Below the pieces are notes generated by a model that searched no databases, was not told where the DNA came from, and worked only from the letters and a program-made list of their open reading frames with translations. A program made the translations under genes and the position numbers. From Vibrio crassostreae (GTDB lineage: Bacteria > Pseudomonadota > Gammaproteobacteria > Enterobacterales > Vibrionaceae), in the NCBI RefSeq assembly GCF_024347415.1, contig NZ_AP025476.1, positions 1,674,001 to 1,738,000 of the forward strand: a DNA stretch of 64,000 nucleotides, read 5' to 3'. The first letter of the stretch is position 1. Each line of letters begins with the position of its first letter. Positions 18,221 to 26,813 of the stretch are shown here, one piece after another.

Positions 18221-18251
18221 CGAAAACACCAACGTGTTGTTGGTGTTTTCG
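18221..18251. terminator. Terminator after sypO
   Basis: A perfect 13-bp inverted repeat, CGAAAACACCAAC / GTTGGTGTTTTCG, with a 5-base loop lies 37 bases downstream of the sypO stop. It separates the sypMNO transcript from the sypP promoter region. Confidence 0.8.
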
Positions 18252-18287
18252 CATACGTGATTAGCAGGTTAACTAGGACTCAAAGAT

Positions 18288-19712
18288 TTAACTCATTTTG
18301 GGAATAACGGTTATAACAGAAACACCCAAAATATCTTCAATTTCGCTTTTACGTTTGATTGAAGAGTCGAAAAGTTCGAACAGGATTGCTAACCCTGCAC
18401 CTAAGCCAATACCCGCAATTAAACCAGCAAGGATAAATATGAAAGTCGGCATGTTAGATTTGATGCTCGGCGTAAAGGGTAAATCAATGATCTTCACACG
18501 TTTGTTTTCCTCAAATACACCGAGAGATCCCGTTAACTGCGCCATTTCGTAACGCTCAGTCAGTTCATCATAAAGTTGACGTTTGATATTCACATCACGT
18601 TGCAATCGATACATTTCTTTGGCGTTTTCACCAAAGTTATTGGCTTTGTTTTCCAGTTCAAAAATCATGGTGCGAAGGCTTTTTGTTTCTTCTTTTAATG
18701 ATTCAAAACGTGCGCGAACCAATTGCAAGCTGTGAAGCTGTGTTACTAACAAGGGTTGCGTGTCAGAAAGCTTGTTCAATGTTGTACTACTTGCTATGTC
18801 CCACAACTGGTCATTATTCATGCTTGGTTGTTTTAGTTCTAATAACACTTTTCTTTCATTTTCAAGTCGTTCTAACTCGCGAACTTTTGCCTGCACTGCG
18901 CTGTGTTGGTCAGTGTATTTGGCTTGTAGCAAAGTCAAAGCGCTACGGATATCGATGATCTGATCTTCTAATCGTCCGATAACAGGATTCGTTTTTGAAA
19001 GTTGTTGGTCTATTGAACCTAAGCTTTTTTGAACGCCTGATAGTTCGGCTTCTTTTTCAGCCAGTGTTTGTTTCAACGAGGCCAATCGATTCAAACTTTG
19101 GCTCTGAACTTCTGGAGTTGAATGCACGTTTTCGTTCACATATACCGCGAGTGCTTCTTCTGCTTGAGCGAGCTCAGCGCTTCGTTCATCTATGTGAATT
19201 TTAAGGAAACTGCTTGAGTCTTGGATAGAAGAACGTTCTGGTGCCAACAACTGCTCAATGAAATGTTCACTAACCGAACGCAGCGTTGCCTCCATACCAA
19301 CTGGCGTATCCGAACTTAGGCTTATCTTTAGGAAGTCTTTCCCTAGTTGTGTGACGGACAAACGTTGAGATAAGTCAGTAATGATCTCTTGTTTTTCGAT
19401 GTCCGACATATCAGGTGTCGTTAGTTCAAGTTCTTGCGCCACAGAATAAAGTACATGTCGACTGTGCAATAAGGTGCGAAGTGCACTCATGCGGTCTTTC
19501 AGCATGGTGGATACCGCGATGTCTTCAAGAAAAGGGTTCATCTTAGCGGTTTCTTGAATCAACATACTGGTGTGCGCGTCGTATTTGGTTGGTGCTAACT
19601 TACTCACGCCAAACCCGACGAAAGGAAGAATTAGAATCGGCACCAAGATAACGTAACGTTGACGCCAAGCTGCGTTTAATAGAACCAACAGTCGTAGTTT
19701 TAGGTTATTCAT
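18288..19712 (-). CDS. sypO: Wzz-type polysaccharide chain-length protein (SypO-like)
   Basis: This polysaccharide co-polymerase sits in the inner membrane and sets chain length. The 474-residue product has a membrane helix at about 15-37, a long periplasmic region rich in coiled coil (about 150-390, for example LASLKQTLAEKEAEL), and a second helix near 425-450 (FIFILAGLIAGIGLGAGLAI). It ends soon after, so it has no fused tyrosine kinase. I chose the ATG at 19712: it overlaps the sypN stop (ATGA) and has GGAG seven bases upstream. The longer frame would need a TTG start. Confidence 0.82.
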   Translation of the reverse strand: MNNLKLRLLVLLNAAWRQRYVILVPILILPFVGFGVSKLAPTKYDAHTSMLIQETAKMNPFLEDIAVSTMLKDRMSALRTLLHSRHVLYSVAQELELTTPDMSDIEKQEIITDLSQRLSVTQLGKDFLKISLSSDTPVGMEATLRSVSEHFIEQLLAPERSSIQDSSSFLKIHIDERSAELAQAEEALAVYVNENVHSTPEVQSQSLNRLASLKQTLAEKEAELSGVQKSLGSIDQQLSKTNPVIGRLEDQIIDIRSALTLLQAKYTDQHSAVQAKVRELERLENERKVLLELKQPSMNNDQLWDIASSTTLNKLSDTQPLLVTQLHSLQLVRARFESLKEETKSLRTMIFELENKANNFGENAKEMYRLQRDVNIKRQLYDELTERYEMAQLTGSLGVFEENKRVKIIDLPFTPSIKSNMPTFIFILAGLIAGIGLGAGLAILFELFDSSIKRKSEIEDILGVSVITVIPKMS

Positions 19713-20827
19713 AATAGCTCCAACATCCAATGTACGAAGTTACCACGGTTCTGCCAGCTGTCTTGTTCGACGACAGAGATAGGTGAATTGCTTAGCTGGC
19801 GCGCATGATCAAGCGCCCAAATCATTTGGTTGGCACTGCCAACCGTGGTTACGTGCTCTTGGTATGGAAGCAAAGCAGGGAACGGTGTTGCGATAATTGG
19901 TGTACCAGCCGCAAGGTATTCCATTAATTTGAGTGGACTGCAAGCTCGGATCTGCTCGTTATCAACGAAGGGTAATAAGCTCACATCCCAGTGCTGCGAA
20001 TAGCTTGGCAGAGTGTGGTGTGGGCGAGGGCCTAAGTAATGCACATTACTCAACTTTGGCAGCATTAGCGTATCAAGCTCGTTTGGGCCAATGAATACAA
20101 AGTCCCATTCAGGCGCTGCACTGGCGACGCGTTCTATCATGTCGTAATCGAGCCACTTTGAAAGACTGCCGTAGAAACCAGCAACAGGGCGATGGCTGCT
20201 TGGTAGATCTGTTGCTCGAGGTGCGGGAGTTGAAAAAAGACTCACATCAACACCATGTGGCAAAAGCTGTGTTTTGTCTTCTGGGAACTTAGTCATCAAC
20301 TTATCGCTAGCCGCAAAGATCAGGTCTGCTTTTTCTATCAGCTCAGATTCATGCTTGGCTACCGTGTCATGATCGACACCAGCTAACGCACTAAAATCGT
20401 CACCACAGTAATAAACCACCGATGACTCACCTAAGTGTCCACACAAATCAACCGCTGTCGGAAGGGAGGTCCATAGAATCGGCGCTTCCAGTTTGAGTTC
20501 AGCAATGATCGGTTTTAACTGATGTAACATCATAAACTTGGCTAGCTTTCTTGAGATTGCGGAGTCTGGTGCGGGTATTGTTTTTAAGTTAACGACTGTA
20601 ATGTTGTCGTGCCCCTCAGAATCAAGCATGTTCTGCGTTACCGCTTTAGTCTTGCCAAACAACTTGTTGAACGCTCGTGTAGCATCTTTAGCTGACAGCT
20701 TCGGTTGTCTTAAACCAATCGAGTTAACCCATAACACTTTATGACGCAGTGCCAAATGACGCACGAGATGTTGTGTTGATGATGGAAGGCCACCGAAGTC
20801 TTCTCCGAATACAATGAGATCACGCAT
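19709..20827 (-). CDS. sypN: Glycosyltransferase (SypN-like)
   Basis: This 372-residue cytosolic GT-B type glycosyltransferase opens with VFGEDFGGLPSSTQHLVRHLA. Its nucleotide-sugar site is near residue 290 (CSPLKLMEYLAAGTPII). The chosen ATG at 20827 has GGAGGTGA five bases upstream and overlaps the end of sypM by 8 bases. An in-frame ATG 12 bases earlier is possible but has no ribosome site. It is coupled to sypM before it and sypO after it. Confidence 0.8.
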   Translation of the reverse strand: MRDLIVFGEDFGGLPSSTQHLVRHLALRHKVLWVNSIGLRQPKLSAKDATRAFNKLFGKTKAVTQNMLDSEGHDNITVVNLKTIPAPDSAISRKLAKFMMLHQLKPIIAELKLEAPILWTSLPTAVDLCGHLGESSVVYYCGDDFSALAGVDHDTVAKHESELIEKADLIFAASDKLMTKFPEDKTQLLPHGVDVSLFSTPAPRATDLPSSHRPVAGFYGSLSKWLDYDMIERVASAAPEWDFVFIGPNELDTLMLPKLSNVHYLGPRPHHTLPSYSQHWDVSLLPFVDNEQIRACSPLKLMEYLAAGTPIIATPFPALLPYQEHVTTVGSANQMIWALDHARQLSNSPISVVEQDSWQNRGNFVHWMLELL

Positions 20828-21605
20828 GGTCACCTCCATGAGTTTCTAATGAATCAAATACGTCTGACTCTGTCACTTCTACTGACTTTATCTGTCCTAC
20901 CACTCGTGCGGGGTTACCCGCAGCAATAGCAAAAGCAGGGATACTTTTCGTTACGACACTGCCGGCAGCAATCACAGCGCCTTCACCAATGGTCACTCCG
21001 CCTTTTACCGTAACATTTGTGCCTAGCCATACATCTTGTTCAAGAATGATATCGCCGATTTGTTGTGGGTCGTCGCCTTCACCTAGTGCTCTGCGTTTTG
21101 CATCAAGAGGGTGACCAGAATAACCAAACAGGAATGCGCCACCTGCAATACGAACGTTATCTGAGATGATGACGCGCTTACCAACTGCAATCGTTGACTG
21201 CCAACCGATGTCGACATTGTTACCAATAGACAACAGCGGGTGCTCTAAACCTTCTAGTGGCTGGGTACACCCAGAAAATGTTGTGTGGCCAGACACTCGA
21301 CAATCATCGCCGATAGAAATTTGTAGTGGGCCGCTGACGAACGGAAGACCGCCATACAGATATAAACGTTTACCACTTTGGGCTACTCGACCTTTGAATG
21401 CAGGCGTCCAATAACAAAAGCGCGTAACCCCGCCGATGATGTTCACAATAAGTTTGTGTACTTGGTATAGAGCGCGATTGAAAATTTGTGGGGTCGGTAA
21501 TTCGGCACTTCTGATATTTTTCAAAATGAAAAACACATTCCGAATTCGAGAATTCGGGTGGAACTTAAGCCAATGTTTGAATTGGTGGATAGATGCTGAC
21601 GTCAT
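20820..21605 (-). CDS. sypM: Left-handed beta-helix acyltransferase (SypM-like)
   Basis: This hexapeptide-repeat acetyltransferase probably adds acetyl groups to the Syp sugar. Of its 261 residues, about 85-235 carry repeated isoleucine-led hexads (for example IGNNVDIGWQSTIAVGKRVI, then GVTIGEGAVIAAGSVVTK) ending in AAGNPARVVG, the usual C-terminal signature. The ATG is preceded by AAGGAG at good spacing. It heads the sypMNO transcript from its own promoter at 21641-21658. Confidence 0.82.
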   Translation of the reverse strand: MTSASIHQFKHWLKFHPNSRIRNVFFILKNIRSAELPTPQIFNRALYQVHKLIVNIIGGVTRFCYWTPAFKGRVAQSGKRLYLYGGLPFVSGPLQISIGDDCRVSGHTTFSGCTQPLEGLEHPLLSIGNNVDIGWQSTIAVGKRVIISDNVRIAGGAFLFGYSGHPLDAKRRALGEGDDPQQIGDIILEQDVWLGTNVTVKGGVTIGEGAVIAAGSVVTKSIPAFAIAAGNPARVVGQIKSVEVTESDVFDSLETHGGDHA

Positions 21606-21640
21606 AATGAAACTCCTTATGTATTGTTATATAGGAGTAC

Positions 21641-21658
21641 TTTCATATACTGTGCCAC
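21641..21658 (-). promoter_or_regulatory. Probable sigma-54 promoter of sypMNO
   Basis: The minus strand reads TTGTGGCACAGTATATGAAA. The -24 element GTGGCAC is intact, but 10 bases later the -12 pair is GA rather than GC, so it is the weakest of the four. The identical IHF-like offset supports it. Predicted start is about 26 bases before the sypM ATG. Confidence 0.6.
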
Positions 21659-21670
21659 AAACTAACTCAC

Positions 21671-21687
21671 TATTTTTCAATGGGTTA
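21671..21687. promoter_or_regulatory. IHF-like site upstream of sypM promoter
   Basis: TATTTTTCAATGGGTTA, identical over 17 bases to the element before sypP, has its CAATG cytosine 22 bases upstream of the -24 GG. It fits the IHF consensus with one mismatch. Confidence 0.55.
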
Positions 21688-21698
21688 AAATAAGGCCT

Positions 21699-23072
21699 TT
21701 AGATTTTCTCATTTTGACAAGCAGTTTGGGATACGTTGGAAACACATACAGTGAGTGCAGCGAGTATGTAAATGGGCCAGTTGAAACCCTGAGTTAGGAA
21801 GGTTCCCGACACAATAGTACCGATAAGGCCGGCGTAAACAGCGTAAGCTACCGCGTTAAGTTCTGGTGGCACGTGTGTCGTAGAATTTGAAAGCCTTTCG
21901 AGAGTTACGCGCGAAGTTTTGATCAATGAGACAATCAGAATGACAAAAACAATCAGGCCGATGAAGCCCGTTTCGGCCAATACGCCAAACCAAGTACTGT
22001 GAACAGCGTGGTTCAGACCGTCCCAATGAGAGCTGTAAAAGAAGTAGTTAGAGAAGAAGTTGTTTAGCCCAACGCCAGTCAGCGGGTTGTCTATCGCCAT
22101 TTTTATCGCCGCTTCCCACGCATATATCCTACCCATGGCGGATTCATCGATGCCTTGCTCTGCTGCGCCGCCAGACGCGCGATCAGAGATTCCCGCAACC
22201 AGATAAAGCACAACGGCGGCAACTGAACCTAACGAAATCAACAAGACTTTAGAACGAACCAACTTCCAGGCAAAGATACCAATTACAGCGATGCACCCCA
22301 ATAATCCACCACGGCTTTGAGTTGCTATGATTGCTGCAAGCAACAAAACACAAACTAAAGCACTGATAATTCGTTTGAAATAGGAAATACCCGGTGTACT
22401 CGCTTGGCTGATTGTGAAGGCGAGTGGGAACATAAGTACGAGCGACAGATCGTTCGGGTCGCCGAGCATAGAACCAAAATCTCGTCCTATGGTGACCCTT
22501 GAACCTTCAACCAACCCAATACCGTTTATGGAGTTGTAGACCGCAATCGCGCTTACTAAGGCGCCGGCGTAAATGATAGTCATCGCCGTTTTCGCCAAAT
22601 TCTCTGTGGTATTCACGAGCCAAGCAATCGCTAGGGTCATGACTATTATCTTCCAATAAACGCCCGTGAATTCTGCTAATGCGATAGGTCTATTAGAGGC
22701 AAAGACAACCCCTATGGTGGTTAAAGCCCAGAATATCGCCAGCCAATTGAATGAATGGTGCCAAAAGATCTTCAGTTCTCTGCTGACCAGTGAATGCCAT
22801 AAAAGGGCTGACAGAGCGCCCATCGATAACAGTAGAGGTATTTTAAGCGGATAAAGTTGTGGTAACGCCTCATGAATACGGAAGAAGGAAAACACCACAA
22901 ACAAAAGTACAAACCAAAACGCTTTGTTGATAACGAAAAGAGCACCCAAAGGAATGAAAGCAAGGACAATCACTACTACTGGGTGAGGGACCAGATACCA
23001 AGCAACGCCAATAATAAGGCTCAAGAAGGAGAGCCCGACAATCAACGGTGTTCGATTCACTTGGTCTCGCAT
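21699..23072 (-). CDS. sypL: Wzy/WaaL-type O-antigen polymerase or ligase (SypL-like)
   Basis: This multi-helix inner-membrane protein of 457 residues has about 11-12 predicted helices. Its Wzy_C-type periplasmic loop contains RGGLLG (about 255-262), then GVGLNNFFSNYF and AVHSTWFGVLAETGFIG near residues 340-370. It probably polymerises repeat units or ligates chains. The ATG at 23072 has AAGGA at seven bases, while the longer frame needs a GTG. In this locus it follows sypH directly because sypI, J and K are absent, and it has its own sigma-54 promoter. Its final codons carry the SypG box for sypM. Confidence 0.8.
   Translation of the reverse strand: MRDQVNRTPLIVGLSFLSLIIGVAWYLVPHPVVVIVLAFIPLGALFVINKAFWFVLLFVVFSFFRIHEALPQLYPLKIPLLLSMGALSALLWHSLVSRELKIFWHHSFNWLAIFWALTTIGVVFASNRPIALAEFTGVYWKIIVMTLAIAWLVNTTENLAKTAMTIIYAGALVSAIAVYNSINGIGLVEGSRVTIGRDFGSMLGDPNDLSLVLMFPLAFTISQASTPGISYFKRIISALVCVLLLAAIIATQSRGGLLGCIAVIGIFAWKLVRSKVLLISLGSVAAVVLYLVAGISDRASGGAAEQGIDESAMGRIYAWEAAIKMAIDNPLTGVGLNNFFSNYFFYSSHWDGLNHAVHSTWFGVLAETGFIGLIVFVILIVSLIKTSRVTLERLSNSTTHVPPELNAVAYAVYAGLIGTIVSGTFLTQGFNWPIYILAALTVCVSNVSQTACQNEKI
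21706..21720. promoter_or_regulatory. SypG-type activator box for sypM, inside the sypL coding end
   Basis: TTCTCATTTTGACA matches the SypG site TTCTCA-N3-TG in plus orientation. Its centre is 57 bases upstream of the sypM -24 GG. It lies within the last codons of sypL. Confidence 0.6.
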
Positions 23073-23118
23073 TGTATTTTCCTTCACCTAGCTAAATTCC
23101 AACTAAATAAAGTTATAG

Positions 23119-23136
23119 CAAGGTGAATGCCAAATA
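23119..23136 (-). promoter_or_regulatory. Sigma-54 promoter of sypL
   Basis: The minus strand reads TTTGGCATTCACCTTGCTAT: -24 TTGGCA and -12 TTGC with GG and GC exactly 10 bases apart. It gives a leader of about 35 bases before the sypL ATG. It occupies the place of the V. fischeri sypI promoter. No clear IHF site was found at the offset used by the other three promoters. Confidence 0.78.
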
Positions 23137-23201
23137 TGTTTTATATTTAACTATCTGTATTTAATGGCTATTTTAGGTAACGGAATCACCTATTTGAGCG
23201 T

Positions 23202-23217
23202 AATTCAAAATGAGAAT
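23202..23217. promoter_or_regulatory. SypG-type activator box for sypL
   Basis: The minus strand reads ATTCTCATTTTGAATT, a full match to TTCTCA-N3-TG(A/C). The centre is 78 bases upstream of the -24 GG, one further helical turn than the sypP box. Confidence 0.6.
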
Positions 23218-23276
23218 CAAATTGGCAGCGGTATGAGTCAAAGATTATTCACAGAGGCATGCGGAGTTTAAGGTGT

Positions 23277-24413
23277 TTAGTTACCGTAGCACGCCAATAT
23301 TTGTGGAATGACAGCTTGCGGGGAGTACTGTTCAATAATCGTGTTTCTAGCCTTTTGGCTCATGACGTATTTCTCTTGGCTAGAAAGACCAAGCCATTCA
23401 ATTAAGCATGTTTGGAGTTGTGTTTCGCTTTGTGCGATATAGCCGTTGGTTTGATGTTCAATCAACTGTGGAAGATTACCAACGTTTGTTGCGATAACAG
23501 GTATTCCACGCGCCATGGCCTCGAGCGCTGCCATGGGTAACCCTTCGTATCTGGATGGAATAACCAAAACATCAATGGTTTGCCATGCACTACTCATGTT
23601 GGTTTGATGACCATGAAACGTGAGATTTTTGCAGTTACTGGTTTCTAACGCTTGTCTTTCCGGACCATCACCAAATAGATGAAAATGGTGAGCAGGGTTA
23701 GCTTGAGCAAGCGTAACAAATCGGTCTGGTGCTTTTTCATGACTTAAGCGACCTACGAATCCAACGTGATAAGTCGAATCTGCAATCTGAGTCTCGTCAG
23801 AAACATGAGGTGAGCGTGGACGTTCAGGAATCGCGATGAAATTGTTGAGTAGCGTGGTTTTCGAAGGGAGCTTTTCTTTAATTTTATCGCTTACCACCAA
23901 TGAATGATCAGAAATCACGCTCGTGTATCGATCTAAAAAGTCATAGAGCCACACTTTTCCAGTTGGAGTTTCGCCTGCGTGATAGGTTGATATTTGACGT
24001 GTTTTATCGGAACTACTCATCGTTAACTTGGCCAGCTTAGCGACAATACTCGCTTTGTAGCCATGAGCATGGATGTGTGATGGTTGGAATTCAGTAATAG
24101 CCAGTTTCAGCTGTGACAATGCATTACCCTGACTTGGTGCGATGTCGCTGAGATGACAAAAAGGAAGTTTAAGTTGAGTCAAACGAGTGATGATAGGAGG
24201 AAGAGGTTCGAACTTGGTAAGCAGTATCACTCGTGCTTTACATTGATGCTCAATCAAGCCTGATGCTAACTCAATAACATGAGTTTCGATTCCTCCAAAG
24301 GTTTGGCTGTCGATTAACAGCCAAATCTCTTGTGGCTCAGGGGTTGTAACCTCCTGAGCTTGAACAGAATGGACTTGGTTAAGCCCTTCAAGGTTAGGCT
24401 TGATTGTACTCAT
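23277..24413 (-). CDS. sypH: Family-4 glycosyltransferase (SypH-like)
   Basis: This 378-residue cytosolic GT-B glycosyltransferase has DSQTFGGIETHVIELASGL near the N-terminus as acceptor-side motif and SRYEGLPMAALEAMARGIPV near residue 300 as nucleotide-sugar motif. I chose ATG at 24413, which overlaps the sypG stop by 20 bases. The frame extends to an ATG at 24482 that would overlap sypG by 89 bases. Neither has a strong ribosome site, and coupling to sypG translation is likely. The acceptor and sugar are unknown. Confidence 0.8.
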   Translation of the reverse strand: MSTIKPNLEGLNQVHSVQAQEVTTPEPQEIWLLIDSQTFGGIETHVIELASGLIEHQCKARVILLTKFEPLPPIITRLTQLKLPFCHLSDIAPSQGNALSQLKLAITEFQPSHIHAHGYKASIVAKLAKLTMSSSDKTRQISTYHAGETPTGKVWLYDFLDRYTSVISDHSLVVSDKIKEKLPSKTTLLNNFIAIPERPRSPHVSDETQIADSTYHVGFVGRLSHEKAPDRFVTLAQANPAHHFHLFGDGPERQALETSNCKNLTFHGHQTNMSSAWQTIDVLVIPSRYEGLPMAALEAMARGIPVIATNVGNLPQLIEHQTNGYIAQSETQLQTCLIEWLGLSSQEKYVMSQKARNTIIEQYSPQAVIPQILACYGN

Positions 24414-25908
24414 CTTCCGATTCCCAAGCCTGTTTCTTACGATAAACCGTAGAAGGGCTGAGCTCCAATAACACGGCCGCATTCAACACGTTGCCATCGC
24501 AATGATTAATAGCATGTTGAATGGCCTCACGTTCAATCTGCCACATTGGACGAATAGCACCTTCCGTAGTAGTAAACGCAGGTGTCATCGGTTCGCTTTG
24601 AGCTTGAGGTGCTGATGTCTGTTCCAACTCTTCAGGTGTGATAGGTGGCAGTTTAGTTTCGGCTACAGGAGCAGGGGTGTTAGCAGCTACTGGCGCGACG
24701 TTTCGTATCGGTGTGACACTCTTTGGTTTTGTGCTTTCTGCTTTATTAATCGGCGGAGGCAGCATCTCTTTGGTTACGCTCGTTTCATTGTTCAACACCA
24801 CGATGTTACGAATGATGTTTTGCAATTGACGAACATTACCTGGCCACGTGTAGCGTTTAAGAAGCGCTTGAGTTTCTTTGTCGATAGATTTGAATTTCTT
24901 CTTGTCTTGTTTCGCGTACAGCTTCAAGAAGTGATTTGACAGAGTGACAATGTCACTTCCTCTTTCACGTAATGGTGGCATCTCGATAGGCACTACATGT
25001 ACGCGGTAGTAGAGATCTTCACGGAATCGACCTTCTTCCACTTCGACTAATGGATCTCGGTTTGTCGCACAGATAATTCTGACATCGACTTTAATCTCAC
25101 GGTTACCGCCCAGTGGCGTGAAAGTACCGGTTTGTAGGAATCTAAGAAGCTTTTTCTGCATCTCCAATTCCATTTCACAAAGTTCATCGAGAAACAGTGT
25201 GCCACCGTGTGCTTGCATTGCTGCGCCTTTACGGTCTGTTGTCGCTCCGGTAAACGCACCTTTAACGTGGCCGAAAATTTCACTTTCCATCAAGTCACGA
25301 GGAATAGCACCACAGTTAATGGCAATGAAAGGCTTGTCACCACGTTGGCTCTCTTGGTGGATGGCTTCAGCACACACTTCTTTACCAGTACCACTTTCGC
25401 CATTGATGAATACACTAGCAGTAGTAGGGGCGACGGAATCAATAATCTTGTAGACGGCTTGCATTGGTAAACATGAACCAATGAAGTTATGAAAACGGTC
25501 GCGGTCGAATTTGCTTTGAATGTTGTCGACAAGGTTTTCGAGCTTGGCTCTACGTAGATGCAAACTCACAGACGTTTTTAAACGGTCGGCTTGAATGGGC
25601 TTTTCTAAAAAGTCTTCCGCACCGCGCTGAATGAGGTCTACGGCGATATTCACCGAGCCGTGCGCCGTTGCGATGATAACGGCCGTTGGAATATCATTTT
25701 CGCTGATCCAATCCAAAACTTCTTCTCCCGGCATGTCGGGCAGTTTCAAATCTAGAATAACCAGCTGTGGAGAATGTCTTTCAATAAATGTTTTGGCTTC
25801 CGCACCTGTCTCGACATGGAATATGTCGTAGGGCTCGTCTTTAACGTACTGTTTGTACAGTACGGCGAGGGAGGTGGAGTCTTCAACTAACAATACTTTA
25901 GGGCGCAT
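24394..25908 (-). CDS. sypG: Sigma-54 response regulator SypG
   Basis: This is the direct activator of the syp promoters. The 504-residue protein has a receiver domain (residues 1-120) with acidic pair ED at 9-10, phospho-acceptor Asp53 (VILDLKLPDMPG) and Lys at about 103. The AAA+ domain has Walker A GESGTGKE and the sigma-54 contact loop GAFTGAT. A linker rich in Pro, Ala and Thr (about 385-440) and a Fis-type helix-turn-helix (NAAVLLELSPSTVYRKKQ) follow. Asp53 is the same position as in V. fischeri SypG. The ATG at 25908 has AAAAGGA upstream, whereas the longer frame needs TTG. The Hpt gene lies upstream on the same strand, a likely phosphodonor. Confidence 0.88.
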   Translation of the reverse strand: MRPKVLLVEDSTSLAVLYKQYVKDEPYDIFHVETGAEAKTFIERHSPQLVILDLKLPDMPGEEVLDWISENDIPTAVIIATAHGSVNIAVDLIQRGAEDFLEKPIQADRLKTSVSLHLRRAKLENLVDNIQSKFDRDRFHNFIGSCLPMQAVYKIIDSVAPTTASVFINGESGTGKEVCAEAIHQESQRGDKPFIAINCGAIPRDLMESEIFGHVKGAFTGATTDRKGAAMQAHGGTLFLDELCEMELEMQKKLLRFLQTGTFTPLGGNREIKVDVRIICATNRDPLVEVEEGRFREDLYYRVHVVPIEMPPLRERGSDIVTLSNHFLKLYAKQDKKKFKSIDKETQALLKRYTWPGNVRQLQNIIRNIVVLNNETSVTKEMLPPPINKAESTKPKSVTPIRNVAPVAANTPAPVAETKLPPITPEELEQTSAPQAQSEPMTPAFTTTEGAIRPMWQIEREAIQHAINHCDGNVLNAAVLLELSPSTVYRKKQAWESEDEYNQA

Positions 25909-26072
25909 TGTGTATTCCTTTTGAAACTTTATCCTAACCAATCAATAACATAGTGACATGTAACCATCAATACGATTCGAATGTAATTGTTATCTACCGC
26001 ATGCAATCTCTTAATATCACTTTGTGTTGTGGGAGTGCGCTGTAAATAGATACATGAGCTGTGAGAAAACGA

Positions 26073-26477
26073 TCAGCTGAATCCCACTTCTTTTCGTTCA
26101 AGTAGGGCTTTGATTGAGCGGTCTGCAAGTTCGAGCAACTCATCAATTCGAAGAAACGCTTCGTCATGTTCCTGCTCTAAACATTGTTGCTCTAAAGCAC
26201 GTGATAACTCGCCCAATGGACGGTTACCTAACGAAAGCGCAGTGCTGCCGAGGGTATGTACCTCAAACTCTAGTGTTTGAGCGTCTCGATTACTTGTTGC
26301 TTCTCTGATCGCTAATAAACGAGTTTGTGATTCCGTCACGTAATGGTCGATTAATATGGGGATGATGTCCGCACTGGTGTCCCGAATCATTTGCTCCAGA
26401 ACGCTTTCATCAACAAGCTCGAGGTCTACTTGGTTTGTTACATTTTGAGGTGTGTCTGACGTTAAAGTCGAATTCAT
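26073..26477 (-). CDS. Stand-alone histidine phosphotransfer (Hpt) protein in the syp locus
   Basis: The 134-residue product carries an Hpt domain from about residue 20. The motif FEVHTLGSTALSLG places the phospho-accepting histidine at 74, in a four-helix bundle pattern. There is no kinase, membrane or receiver domain. I chose ATG at 26477 with AAAAGGA eight bases upstream, because the longer frame begins with TTG. It lies just before sypG, where V. fischeri has sypF, whose Hpt domain passes phosphate to SypG. It is therefore the likely immediate donor for SypG here, with the kinase encoded elsewhere. Confidence 0.8.
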   Translation of the reverse strand: MNSTLTSDTPQNVTNQVDLELVDESVLEQMIRDTSADIIPILIDHYVTESQTRLLAIREATSNRDAQTLEFEVHTLGSTALSLGNRPLGELSRALEQQCLEQEHDEAFLRIDELLELADRSIKALLERKEVGFS

Positions 26478-26548
26478 CAAACGAAGTCCTTTTGTTAAGT
26501 CGTAATCCAATACGTCTGCTTGAGCTTAATATCCATAGGTACTATTAA

Positions 26549-26577
26549 GTTTTAGTCATTTTCTAGAATAATTTCAA
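26549..26577 (-). promoter_or_regulatory. Candidate sigma-70 promoter for hpt-sypG-sypH
   Basis: The minus strand has TTGAAA, then 17 bases, then TAAAAC, about 70 bases before the hpt ATG. No sigma-54 pattern was found here, so the regulatory genes may be expressed independently of SypG. Confidence 0.35.
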
Positions 26578-26747
26578 CTGCTTGCCTTAAAAACTATCGC
26601 ATTGAATCGTGCTGATAGACGTTTTTGCGCACTCAAGCTATGGATGTAACGAGTTGATTTCATGTGTTTTTACTCATGAAATATGCACTTAAGTGTCTAA
26701 TGAGCGATTCGTATAGAGAGCCGACATAACGGAAAGGCTGAACAAAA

Positions 26748-26783
26748 CAAAAGGCCACTGCATCAAATCAATACAGTGGCCTA
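26748..26783 (-). terminator. Terminator of proXWV
   Basis: AGGCCACTG (26752-26760) and CAGTGGCCT (26774-26782) form the stem. On the minus strand it continues into TTTTGTTTTG. It lies about 30 bases after the proV stop. Confidence 0.82.
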
Positions 26784-26813
26784 GGTTAAGTTTGTAAGTA
26801 GTACCTTGTTAAG

